Assembly (NCBI GenBank): GCA_024743275.1
Contig: JANSWW010000003.1
Span: 62,001-126,000 of the forward strand
Reading direction: 5' to 3'
Source: Alphaproteobacteria bacterium
GTDB taxonomy: Bacteria > Pseudomonadota > Alphaproteobacteria > JANSWW01
Length of the DNA stretch: 64,000 bases
Made by a program: the position numbers and the translations under genes. The notes under the pieces were generated by a model. The model made no database searches. It was not told where the DNA came from and saw only the letters and a list, made by a program, of their open reading frames with translations. Positions 16,132 to 23,856 of this stretch are shown in pieces (within the stretch, counting starts at the first letter, position 1; every line of letters begins with the position of its first letter).

Positions 16132-16980
16132 ATGTCGCTTCCTCCCTACGCCTCCCCCCTGGAACGCGCCTGGTATTACTCCTTCCGGACCGCCTGCGCA
16201 CTGATCTTCCTCTTCTTGATCTCGCCGATCCTGGTGATCATCCCGCTCAGCTTCAACGCCGAGCCCTATTTCACCTTCACCGAGGGGATGATCGCCCTCG
16301 ACGCCGAGGCCTATTCCATCCGCTGGTATCAGGACATCGTCGGGAACGAGCAGTGGATCCATTCGATGGAGAACTCCATCATCGTGGGCATCGCCTCGAC
16401 GATCCTCGCGACCGTGCTGGGGACCACCGCCGCCCTGGGACTGAGCCGGCCCAACATGCCCTATAAGGGGTTGGCCATGGGGGTCTTGATCAGCCCGATG
16501 ATCGTGCCGCTGATCATCACCGCGGCCGGCATGTTCTTCTTCTACTCCAAGGTCGGGCTGGCCCAGACCTATCTCGGCCTCATTCTGGCCCATACGGCCC
16601 TCGGCACCCCCTTCGTCGTGATCACCGTGACGGCGACGCTGACCGGCTTCGACCAATCGCTGATCCGCGCGTCCCAATCCCTGGGGGCGACACCGACCCG
16701 GACCTTCTTCAAGGTGATCATGCCGTTGATCCTGCCGGGTGTGATCTCAGGCGCGCTGTTCGCCTTCGTCACCTCCTTCGACGAGGTGGTGGTGGTCCTT
16801 TTCCTCGCCGGCTTCGAGCAGCGCACCATCCCGCGCCAGATGTGGGCAGGCATCCGGGAGCAGATCAGCCCGACCATCCTGGCGGTGGCCACGGTGCTGA
16901 TCACCATCTCTATCATGCTGCTCACAACGGTCGAGCTGCTGCGCCGCCGCTCGGACCGGTTGAGGGGCATCAAGAGTTAG
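16132..16980 (+). CDS. ABC transporter permease 2 (PotC-like)
   Basis: The 282-residue inner-membrane permease has about six TM helices. The EAA loop reads IRASQSLGATPTRTFFKVIMPLILPG, the hallmark that contacts the ATPase. The N-terminal helix ends in ILVIIPLSFNAEPYFTF, typical of PotC relatives. It begins 7 bp after permease 1, so the two are translated together and form the heterodimeric channel. The C-terminus (RRRSDRLRGIKS) is cytoplasmic and basic. Confidence 0.93.
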   Translation: MSLPPYASPLERAWYYSFRTACALIFLFLISPILVIIPLSFNAEPYFTFTEGMIALDAEAYSIRWYQDIVGNEQWIHSMENSIIVGIASTILATVLGTTAALGLSRPNMPYKGLAMGVLISPMIVPLIITAAGMFFFYSKVGLAQTYLGLILAHTALGTPFVVITVTATLTGFDQSLIRASQSLGATPTRTFFKVIMPLILPGVISGALFAFVTSFDEVVVVLFLAGFEQRTIPRQMWAGIREQISPTILAVATVLITISIMLLTTVELLRRRSDRLRGIKS

Positions 16981-17031
16981 GGACATCCCGCATTGTTTTG
17001 GTGATTTTGCGAGTCATTCTCAAAAAAGGAC

Positions 17032-17060
17032 TTGGCGGGTCCGGTATCGCGGTCTATATC
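17032..17060 (+). promoter_or_regulatory. Promoter candidate of the PadR-like gene
   Basis: TTGGCG (17032-17037) is followed after exactly 17 bp by TATATC (17055-17060), a fair sigma70 match, 27 bp before the ATG at 17088. This suggests the regulator is transcribed separately from the ABC operon that ends at 16980. Confidence 0.5.
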
Positions 17061-17087
17061 TAAGTCACCAGACACGGAGAAGCGTCC

Positions 17088-17642
17088 ATGTACCGCGACA
17101 ATTCCCTGATTCCGACCGAAGCGCTGCGTCTCGCGGCCCTCGGTTTGTTGGCTGAAAGCCCCAGGATTTATGCCGAGCTCGCCCGCGATGTGCGGCGCTT
17201 CGTCAGCCGCCTGTCCGGGCCGTCCCTGGAGTTGTTGGTTCCCTCGCTGGAGCTGTTGCGCTTCGAGGGTCTGGTCGAGCCGGCCGATAAGAAGGATCAG
17301 GGCGAGACCTCGGTCGTCCGTCTGACGGCGGAGGGTGAGGAGGCGCTCAAGACTCTGCTTCGGGCCAATGTCCGTCCACAGGTCAACGACTTCAACAAGC
17401 TGGTCATGGCGCTGAAGCTGCGTTTCATCGAGTTTCTCGACCGGGAGGAGCGGCTTGCCCAACTCGACCTGCTTGAGGATATCCACGTCGCTGAGCGCAA
17501 TCGGCTGATGGATCTCCAAGCCAACGACCCTGACATCGCCAAGGGCTTCCTCGCCCCCTGGATCGAGATGGAACTGGCTCAGGCCGAGGCCCGCATCTCC
17601 TGGGTGCAGCAAATGGTCCAGGACGCCGAAAAGGCGGCCTAG
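17088..17642 (+). CDS. PadR-like winged-helix transcriptional regulator (probable)
   Basis: The 184-residue protein fits the PadR plan. An N-terminal winged helix is visible (ALRLAALGLLAESPRIYAEL, then a recognition-helix region LELLVPSLELLRFEGLVEPA and a wing ending VVRLTAEGEEAL). A long helical C-terminal part (FIEFLDREERLAQLDLLEDI, ending in a coiled IEMELAQAEARISWVQQM) suits dimerisation. The match is by pattern only. It lies directly after the ABC importer on the same strand and may control it, but it has its own promoter candidate and I see no PadR-type operator. Confidence 0.6.
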   Translation: MYRDNSLIPTEALRLAALGLLAESPRIYAELARDVRRFVSRLSGPSLELLVPSLELLRFEGLVEPADKKDQGETSVVRLTAEGEEALKTLLRANVRPQVNDFNKLVMALKLRFIEFLDREERLAQLDLLEDIHVAERNRLMDLQANDPDIAKGFLAPWIEMELAQAEARISWVQQMVQDAEKAA

Positions 17643-17685
17643 CCTTCGGAGTTCCCGGTCATTCCGTCGGCATCGTCGGCGCCAA

Positions 17686-18111
17686 TCAACTTTCTCGATG
17701 ATTGATCAACCGTCTGAATACCTCGAAGAGGGTGGCGGTGATCAGACCGAAGAAAACCATGCCGTTCGACGCGGCGAAGCCGGCCAGTAGCCGCCACTCA
17801 TCGGGCATTAGGATGTCACCGAACCCCAATGTCGTGAAGGTCACCATGGCGAAATAGAGAGCCTCCTCCACGCTGGCGAACGCATCGATGGCGATGAACA
17901 GCGCCGTCCAAAGGGATACGCTGACGCCGAGGGCTCCTGACATACCCAACAGGACGAAACCGAGCACCAGGGAATCACGGAAGAAGCCGTCATAACGGGT
18001 GAAGGCCGCCCCATGATCCTTCAAATAGCGAATCTTCAGCGCGATGACTCCCGCCGTCAGGATCATGCTCAATAGGATTGTCCCAATTCCGAGAACGATC
18101 TGAACAAGCAT
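17686..18111 (-). CDS. Two-TM potassium-channel-like protein
   Basis: The 141-residue membrane protein has a hydrophobic helix at the N-terminus (ILLSMILTAGVIAL), a second hydrophobic stretch, then a pore helix and selectivity filter VTFTTLGFGD and a final membrane helix (MVFFGLITATLFEVF). The filter TLGFGD corresponds to TVGYGD of K+ channels, with Phe for Tyr as in some natural channels. I see no regulatory RCK or sensor domain. It is downstream of the SDR gene on the same strand, with 30 bp between. Confidence 0.8.
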   Translation of the reverse strand: MLVQIVLGIGTILLSMILTAGVIALKIRYLKDHGAAFTRYDGFFRDSLVLGFVLLGMSGALGVSVSLWTALFIAIDAFASVEEALYFAMVTFTTLGFGDILMPDEWRLLAGFAASNGMVFFGLITATLFEVFRRLINHRES

Positions 18112-18141
18112 CGCCTCTTGCCTGTTTGGAAGGGATGGCGA

Positions 18142-18915
18142 TCAGTAGAGGTGCTGGCCGCCGGTGATGAAGATCTCCTCGCCGGTGACATAGCCGAAAT
18201 GTTCGGGATCGCAGAGCGAGAAGATCGTCGCCGCCACGTCCTTCGGCTGGCCCATGCGCTGCATCGGGATCCGGGGGATCAGCATCTCATAATCGCCGGA
18301 GACCATGTCGGTCTCGATCTCGCCCGGGGCGACGGCGTTGACGCGCACACCGATCTGGGCGAATTCCGCCGCCATCTCCCGGGTGAGCGCCGAAAGCGCC
18401 GCCTTGGAGGTGGAATAGGCGGAGCCGGCGAAGGGGTGGATGCGGTGTCCGGCGATCGAGGTCACATTGACCACCGCCCCCTTGCCCTTGGCCAGCGACC
18501 CTGCGAACCCGCGGGCCAGCCGCAGGGGCGCGAAGAAGTTCAGCTCGAACACCGAATGCCAGGCCTCGACATCGCCGTTGAGGCAACCGAGCCGCTCCTT
18601 GTAGTCGGTCTTCGGCGACCAGCCCGCATTGTTGACCAGGGCATGGACCGGCTGGCCGTCGAGCACCTCCAGGGCCTCGTCGACGAACGCCTGGGTGCTC
18701 TCCGGATCGAACAGGTCGGTCGGGATATGGGCGGTCCAATAGGGGTCCCGTTTACAGGCCTCGGGCGTGTCGTCCCGGCTGCAGGTTAGGATTCGCCACC
18801 CCTTGTCCCGGAAATAGCGGGCGGTGGTGTGGCCGATCCCCCGGCTGGCGCCGGTGACGATCACGTTCTTCAGGTTGTCCGAGAGCCCGTCTTCCAGATG
18901 CGGTTCCTCGCTCAT
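18142..18915 (-). CDS. Short-chain dehydrogenase/reductase (SDR)
   Basis: This 257-residue classical SDR shows the NAD(P) motif TGASRGIG near residue 21, NNAGW, a catalytic Ser region in VTSIAGHRIHPFAGSAYSTSKAAL with YxxxK, and the C-terminal VTGEEIFITGGQHLY. Arg in ILTCSRDD suggests NADP use. The substrate is unknown. GGGGAGGA lies just before the ATG. The gene lies 58 bp downstream of rne on the same strand, but function does not link them. Confidence 0.92.
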   Translation of the reverse strand: MSEEPHLEDGLSDNLKNVIVTGASRGIGHTTARYFRDKGWRILTCSRDDTPEACKRDPYWTAHIPTDLFDPESTQAFVDEALEVLDGQPVHALVNNAGWSPKTDYKERLGCLNGDVEAWHSVFELNFFAPLRLARGFAGSLAKGKGAVVNVTSIAGHRIHPFAGSAYSTSKAALSALTREMAAEFAQIGVRVNAVAPGEIETDMVSGDYEMLIPRIPMQRMGQPKDVAATIFSLCDPEHFGYVTGEEIFITGGQHLY

Positions 18916-18973
18916 GACGTCCTCCCCGAGGCCTATTTAGGACACAACGTCCAGTTTATGGCGTGTGCTCAAC

Positions 18974-21856
18974 TTACTGCCCCGTGATGCGGGACCACCA
19001 GCCCTTCCGCTTCGGTTTTTCCGCTTCGGTTTCGGTGCCCTCGACCACGACCGGCTTGCTCTCGCCCGCGATCGGCGCCGGTTCGGCCTGAGCTTCTTCG
19101 GCCAGAGCCTGTTCGGCCTGAGCCTCTTCCGCCGGCGCGTCCGCGACCCTCTCGGGAGCCGGTTCCGCGACCCCTTCCAGAGCCTCTTCGGCGAGCATCT
19201 CCGTGGGAGCGGCTTCAACCGGCGCTTCCTCCACCTTCTTGCGCGACCGGGTGGCCCGCTTGGGCTTCGGCTTTTCCTCTTCCGTGGCCCCGGTCCCGGC
19301 GGTCTCGGCTTCGGCGGGCGCTGCGTCCGCCTTCCTACGCGATCGGGTCGCCCGCTTGCGCTTCGGCTTTTCTTCTTCTTCCGTGGGGGCGGCTTCCGCC
19401 TCGGCCGGTGCTTCCTCGGCCTTCTTTCGCGACCGGGTTGCCCGCTTGCGCTTCGGCTTCTCCTCCGTCTCGCCTTCCGTAGCCGCCTCATCATCGGCCG
19501 GCGCCTTGGCGTCGATCACGATGTCGGCGGTCGCCTCGGTGGCGGCCGATTCGGTTTGAGCGGGTTCCGCGCTCTCGGATTCGGGACCCCCAGATTCGGA
19601 CCCACCAGACTCGGTGGTTTCCGACTCTGCGGTTTCCGCCGGCCCGGACTCGTCACCGGCCTCTTGGCCGGCCCGGTCCTCCGTCTGGTCCTCCGTCTGG
19701 TCCTCCGCCTGTTCCTCCGTCCGCTCCTCGTCGCGGCGGCCCCGCCGGCGGCGTCCACCCCGGCGTCCCCGGCGGCGGCGTTTGCGCTGGCCCTCGCCAT
19801 CGCCCTCGACGTCTTCAGCCTCGGTCTGCTCCTCGGCGGCGGTCTCTTCGGCTTCCTCCAGTTCGGTCTCGTCTGCCTCGATCTCTTCGATCTCGGCACG
19901 ACGCCCGCGGCGACTCCGCTGCGGGCGGTCCTCGCGGTCGCCCCGCTCGGGCCTGTCACGGTCGCCCCGCTCGGGCCTATCACCACGGTCGCCCCGCTCG
20001 GGCCTGTCACGGTCGGCCCGCTCGGGCCTGTCACGGTCGCCCCGCTCACGGTCCCCCCGGCGTCCGCCTCCTCCGCCCCGGCGGCGGCGGCCCCGGCCGC
20101 CCTCATCGCCGTCCGTGGCGCTCTCCGGGCCTTCCGCGATCTCGATCTCACCCGACGCCTTGACCCGCTCCATCTTATACACCTGGGGCGGGATGATGCT
20201 GTCGTCGGCGTTGACGGTGACGGCGATGCCGTAGCGTTCCTCGATCTGGATCACGGCGGCGCGTTTCTCGTTCAACAGGTAGAGGGCGATCCGGGTCGGC
20301 ACGGTGACGATCACCTGCTCGGCCCGCTTGCGCGTGCCCTCCTCCTCGATCGCCCGCAGCACTTGCAGGCCGGACGACTCCGTCGACCGGACCCAGCCGA
20401 GTCCGCCGCATTGGCTGCACTGCTGGGCGGAGGATTCGATCAGGCTTGGGCGCAGCCGCTGGCGCGACATCTCGAGCAGACCGAATGGGCTGATCCGTCC
20501 GATCTGAATACGCGCCCGGTCATGCTTCATCGCCTCCTTGAGTCGCCGCTCGACCTGGTTCTGGTGGCGGTTCTCCTCCATGTCGATGAAGTCGATCACG
20601 ACCAGCCCGGCGAGATCGCGCAGGCGCAATTGGCGGGCGACCTCGTCGGCGGCCTCCAGGTTGGTTTTGACCGCCGTCTCCTCGATATGGCGTTCGCGGG
20701 TCGCCCGGCCGGAGTTGACGTCGATCGCCACCAGGGCCTCGGTCTGGTTGATCACCAGATAGCCGCCGGAGCGGAGCTGGACCGTCGGGTTGTGCATGGC
20801 GTCCAGCTGGCTTTCGACCTGAAAGCGCTGGAACAGCGGCACATCGGTTTCCTTGTATTTCTTGATCCGTCGCGCATGGCTCGGGATCAGGCTTTTCATA
20901 AAGTCCTTGGCGGTCTTGTATCCTTCGTCGCCGTCGACCAGGACCTCTTCCACATCGCTGGTGTAGACATCCCGCAGCGAGCGCTTGATGAGCGAACCCT
21001 CCTCATAGATCATCGCCGGCGCGACGGAACTGAGGGTGTCGTTGCGGATCTGCTCCCACAACCGCATGAGATAATCGAAGTCCCGCTTGATCTCCGCCTT
21101 GGACCGTTCGGAGCCGGCGGTCCGGACGATCACCGCCATGCCCTCCGGCACGTCGAGATCGTCGACGATCTGCTTGATCCGCTTGCGGTCGTTGGCGTTG
21201 GTGATCTTCCGGCTGACGCCGCCGCCCCGGGCGGTATTCGGCATCAGGACGCAGTAGCGGCCCGGCAGCGAGAGATAGGTGGTGAGCGCCGCGCCCTTGT
21301 TGCCACGCTCTTCCTTCACCGCCTGAACCAGCAGGATCTGCTTGCGCTTGATGACTTCCTGGATCTTGTAGTTGCGGTAGTTGCGTGGGCGCCGGGCCTG
21401 AACCTCCTCGGCCTCGTCGCCGCCGAGGCTTTCGACATTTTCCTCGCCGCCTTCGTCGTCGCCGTTTTCGCCGTTCCCGTTCTCAGCCGCACCGTTTTCT
21501 TCCGACCCGTTCTCGTCGGTCATGGCATCGGCCTGGCTTTCGGCGGGTTCGGCGTCGCCGGAGATTTCCTCCTCGGCCTCCTCCGGTTCCGGTGTCGGCC
21601 GGTCGTCGACGGGAATACGGTAATAGTCCGGATGGATTTCCGAGAAGGCGAGGAAACCGTGGCGGTTGCCGCCATATTCGACGAAGGCCGCCTGCAGGGA
21701 GGGTTCGACGCGGGTCACCCGCGCGAGATACACATTGCCCTTGATCGGGCGCTTGGAAGCACTTTCGAAATCAACGTCTTCCAGGCGGTTCCCGTCCAGC
21801 ATCACCACCCGGGTCTCTTCCTGGTGGGTGGCATCGATCAACATACGCTTTGTCAT
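18974..21856 (-). CDS. rne: Ribonuclease E
   Basis: This 960-residue endoribonuclease is the degradosome scaffold for mRNA decay and rRNA/tRNA maturation. It begins MTKRMLIDATHQEETRVVML and has an S1 domain split by a Glu/Asp/Asn-rich insert (about residues 88-150), a feature I associate with alphaproteobacteria. Catalytic metal-binding Asp occur in VAIDVNSG (about 377) and VVIDFIDME (about 420), and the Zn-link Cys pair in CSQCGGLG (about 482). The C-terminal half is low complexity: RDRPERGD repeats (about 600-640), acidic stretches, then KPKRKRATRSRKK blocks. The long plus-strand frame over it is a shadow. Confidence 0.97.
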   Translation of the reverse strand: MTKRMLIDATHQEETRVVMLDGNRLEDVDFESASKRPIKGNVYLARVTRVEPSLQAAFVEYGGNRHGFLAFSEIHPDYYRIPVDDRPTPEPEEAEEEISGDAEPAESQADAMTDENGSEENGAAENGNGENGDDEGGEENVESLGGDEAEEVQARRPRNYRNYKIQEVIKRKQILLVQAVKEERGNKGAALTTYLSLPGRYCVLMPNTARGGGVSRKITNANDRKRIKQIVDDLDVPEGMAVIVRTAGSERSKAEIKRDFDYLMRLWEQIRNDTLSSVAPAMIYEEGSLIKRSLRDVYTSDVEEVLVDGDEGYKTAKDFMKSLIPSHARRIKKYKETDVPLFQRFQVESQLDAMHNPTVQLRSGGYLVINQTEALVAIDVNSGRATRERHIEETAVKTNLEAADEVARQLRLRDLAGLVVIDFIDMEENRHQNQVERRLKEAMKHDRARIQIGRISPFGLLEMSRQRLRPSLIESSAQQCSQCGGLGWVRSTESSGLQVLRAIEEEGTRKRAEQVIVTVPTRIALYLLNEKRAAVIQIEERYGIAVTVNADDSIIPPQVYKMERVKASGEIEIAEGPESATDGDEGGRGRRRRGGGGGRRGDRERGDRDRPERADRDRPERGDRGDRPERGDRDRPERGDREDRPQRSRRGRRAEIEEIEADETELEEAEETAAEEQTEAEDVEGDGEGQRKRRRRGRRGGRRRRGRRDEERTEEQAEDQTEDQTEDRAGQEAGDESGPAETAESETTESGGSESGGPESESAEPAQTESAATEATADIVIDAKAPADDEAATEGETEEKPKRKRATRSRKKAEEAPAEAEAAPTEEEEKPKRKRATRSRRKADAAPAEAETAGTGATEEEKPKPKRATRSRKKVEEAPVEAAPTEMLAEEALEGVAEPAPERVADAPAEEAQAEQALAEEAQAEPAPIAGESKPVVVEGTETEAEKPKRKGWWSRITGQ
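19240..19460 (-). repeat. Repeated KRATRSRKK blocks in the RNase E tail
   Basis: Three copies of a unit of about 30 residues, each with a basic KPK(R/P)KRATRSR(K/R)K core followed by an Ala/Glu/Pro spacer, lie near 19242, 19336 and 19426. Basic blocks of this kind in RNase E tails usually bind RNA. Confidence 0.8.
19936..20056 (-). repeat. RDRPERGD repeat array in RNase E
   Basis: A period of about 24-27 bp encoding Arg-Asp-Arg-Pro-Glu-Arg-Gly/Ala-Asp is repeated about five times in the disordered region after the catalytic half. On the plus strand it appears as repeated CCGCTCGGGCCTGTCACGG. Confidence 0.85.
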
Positions 21857-22462
21857 TTAAAACTCTCCGACGCGCGCCTCGGCTCGCCCCCGGGCCGATG
21901 AGGTCATCGGCGGGACGGTCGAGCCGGCGCTGCAAACTGTGTTTGATAAGATGGGGGTGGGATTTGTCAGCGGTGATTGCAGACCGAGCCGGGCCGAAAG
22001 CCGCCGTCGTGAACCGGGCCGGCAAGGCGCGGTCAGCGGAGAGAAGGCCAGAGCTGGACGATAACAAAACCGAAATCCCGAGAGGTTAACTTGAGGCTAC
22101 ATGGTCGGGGCGCCGGTATCGTGGCGGGAAGAAGCGGCCGGCCCCGTAATGTCTCCCCACCGAAATCGTTGTGGGGACGGGGAGTTTCAAGGACTTGTGA
22201 CGGCAGTGTCGTGCCCGTCCAGTCCTGGCGCCCTCATCGCCAGCGTTTACCAACGCCGGAAAAACCACCGCGACCATAGTCAGTTCGCCGGCAAAGGGCA
22301 ATCGGGATTTATGACGCCACGATAATGATTTAACCGAACTGGAATACAGCCGGAACGAATCTTTGGCCCTCCGCCTGCAAGCGAAATTTTTCATTGCATG
22401 CAAAGAGTTATCGGCGTTTAATGCGAGAGAGCTTGAACTATTGACGCAGGTGAGGAGGCGTC
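21857..22462. other. 606-bp divergent intergenic region between rne and the amidase gene
   Basis: I find no supportable gene; the minus frame at 22086-22403 has poor composition. The length is consistent with a long rne 5' untranslated leader, as used for RNase E autoregulation in other bacteria, but no specific conserved element is recognised. Several G/C-rich inverted repeats occur around 22170-22240. A promoter candidate for the amidase lies at the right end. Confidence 0.4.
22394..22422 (+). promoter_or_regulatory. Promoter candidate of the amidase gene
   Basis: TTGCAT (22394-22399), a 17-bp spacer and TTTAAT (22417-22422, five of six to TATAAT) would start transcription near 22429, about 34 bases before the GTG at 22463. 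Confidence 0.4.
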
Positions 22463-23725
22463 GTGCGGAGGCCTTACGGGTTCATCGGCTGGGCTTTCCT
22501 GCTCGTGCTTGCCGGCGCGATGCTGGCGGCTGCGCCGTCGTCGCCATCGCTGGCCGCCGCCAATGCGGGGGGTAAAACCTCTATCGAGGGGTTGCGACTG
22601 GGCGTTCATGGCGACCGGACCCGGTTCGTCGTCGATCTGGCGGCACCGGCCGACTACACCATCTTCACGCTGGCCAATCCCTATCGTGTGGTCATCGACC
22701 TCAAGGGCGCGACTTTCGATCTGGTCCCCGATGCGCTGCCGCGCAGCCGGGGCGGGATCTCCAATCTGAGATTCGGGCTGTTCAAGGCGGATGTGGCACG
22801 GATCGTCATTGATGCCCGTGAACCGCTGGAAGTCCAGAAGGCCTTCCAAATTCCACCCTCCGGTGCCTCCGGCGACCGGCTGGTGATCGATCTGGTGCCC
22901 ACCGACCGTACGACTTTCCTGGCCTCGGTCGGTGCGCCCGCCGTCAAGTCTGCCGCCAAACGTGCCCAGACGCCGCCGAAAGTGAAATCGGCCCCGTCGG
23001 TCGTGGTGCCGAAAGGGCGGACGTTGAAGCCGGTCGTCGTCATCGACCCCGGCCATGGCGGCATCGATCCAGGGGCCATCGGCCGCAGCGGGATTTACGA
23101 GAAGGACATTGTGCTGTCCGCGGCGAACATCCTGAAGGATCTGCTCGACGCCGCCGGCCGCTACGAGGTTGTGATGACCCGGCGGAAGGATGTCTTCGTG
23201 CCGCTGAAGGAGCGCGTGGCCATGGCGCGGGAGGCCGGGGGCGATCTGTTCGTTTCGCTCCATGCCGACAGCCTGCCGTCCTCGCCGAAACTCAGGGGGG
23301 CGTCGGTCTACACCCTGTCGGAGGACGCGTCCGATGCCGAGGCGGCGGCCCTGGCCAAGAGCGAAAACAGTTCCGACCTGCTGGCCGGTGTCGACCTCGG
23401 GGGCCAGACGCCGGATGTCCAGAACATCCTCATCGATCTCGCCCAGCGGGAAACCATGAACGAGAGCATCCGGTTCGCCCGCGTGGCGGTCAACCACCTC
23501 CAAAAGCGTTCGAAGCTGATCAACCGGCCGCACCGATTTGCCGGGTTCCGGGTTCTGAAGGCGCCGGACGTGCCGTCGGTGCTGGTGGAGATGGGCTTTC
23601 TCTCAAACCGCCATGACGAGGCCAATCTGCGCAAGGAAGCCTATCGCAAGAAGCTGATGATCGGCCTGGCGGAGAGCATCGACGGCTATTTCGCGCTCAA
23701 CCGCAGTCTGGTCGCCAACGAATAG
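22463..23725 (+). CDS. N-acetylmuramoyl-L-alanine amidase (AMIN + Amidase_3)
   Basis: This exported cell-wall amidase (420 residues) cleaves the septal peptidoglycan stem peptide. Order: a signal peptide (about 1-32), an AMIN targeting domain (about 38-150), a Lys/Pro linker, then the zinc amidase. Zinc ligands can be placed at His198 (DPGHGG), Glu213 (IYEKD) and His267 (SLHADS), with catalytic Glu376 (VEMGFLSN). It starts with GTG, supported by GAGGAGG eight bases upstream. PBP1A follows 131 bp downstream on the same strand, so both are cell-wall enzymes. Confidence 0.93.
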   Translation: MRRPYGFIGWAFLLVLAGAMLAAAPSSPSLAAANAGGKTSIEGLRLGVHGDRTRFVVDLAAPADYTIFTLANPYRVVIDLKGATFDLVPDALPRSRGGISNLRFGLFKADVARIVIDAREPLEVQKAFQIPPSGASGDRLVIDLVPTDRTTFLASVGAPAVKSAAKRAQTPPKVKSAPSVVVPKGRTLKPVVVIDPGHGGIDPGAIGRSGIYEKDIVLSAANILKDLLDAAGRYEVVMTRRKDVFVPLKERVAMAREAGGDLFVSLHADSLPSSPKLRGASVYTLSEDASDAEAAALAKSENSSDLLAGVDLGGQTPDVQNILIDLAQRETMNESIRFARVAVNHLQKRSKLINRPHRFAGFRVLKAPDVPSVLVEMGFLSNRHDEANLRKEAYRKKLMIGLAESIDGYFALNRSLVANE

Positions 23726-23856
23726 CCCCATTCTTCCGGTTGGATGACCCGCGTCCCGATCCGGACTATACTCGCTTCCCGATCGGCAACCCGCTGAAAA
23801 CGACCCCTTGAGAACGATGCGGCGCCGGTGCCGCTTGAAAGGTCTTCGCAAAGAGA

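Noticed and set aside
18965..21901. A 978-residue plus-strand open frame opposite rne
   Set aside because: It is the mirror of the Arg/Glu-rich RNase E coding sequence; composition is Leu/Gly/Arg low complexity and there are no family motifs.
22086..22403. 105-residue minus-strand frame in the rne leader region
   Set aside because: Basic, Ser/Arg-rich composition, no ribosome binding site and no recognisable motif.
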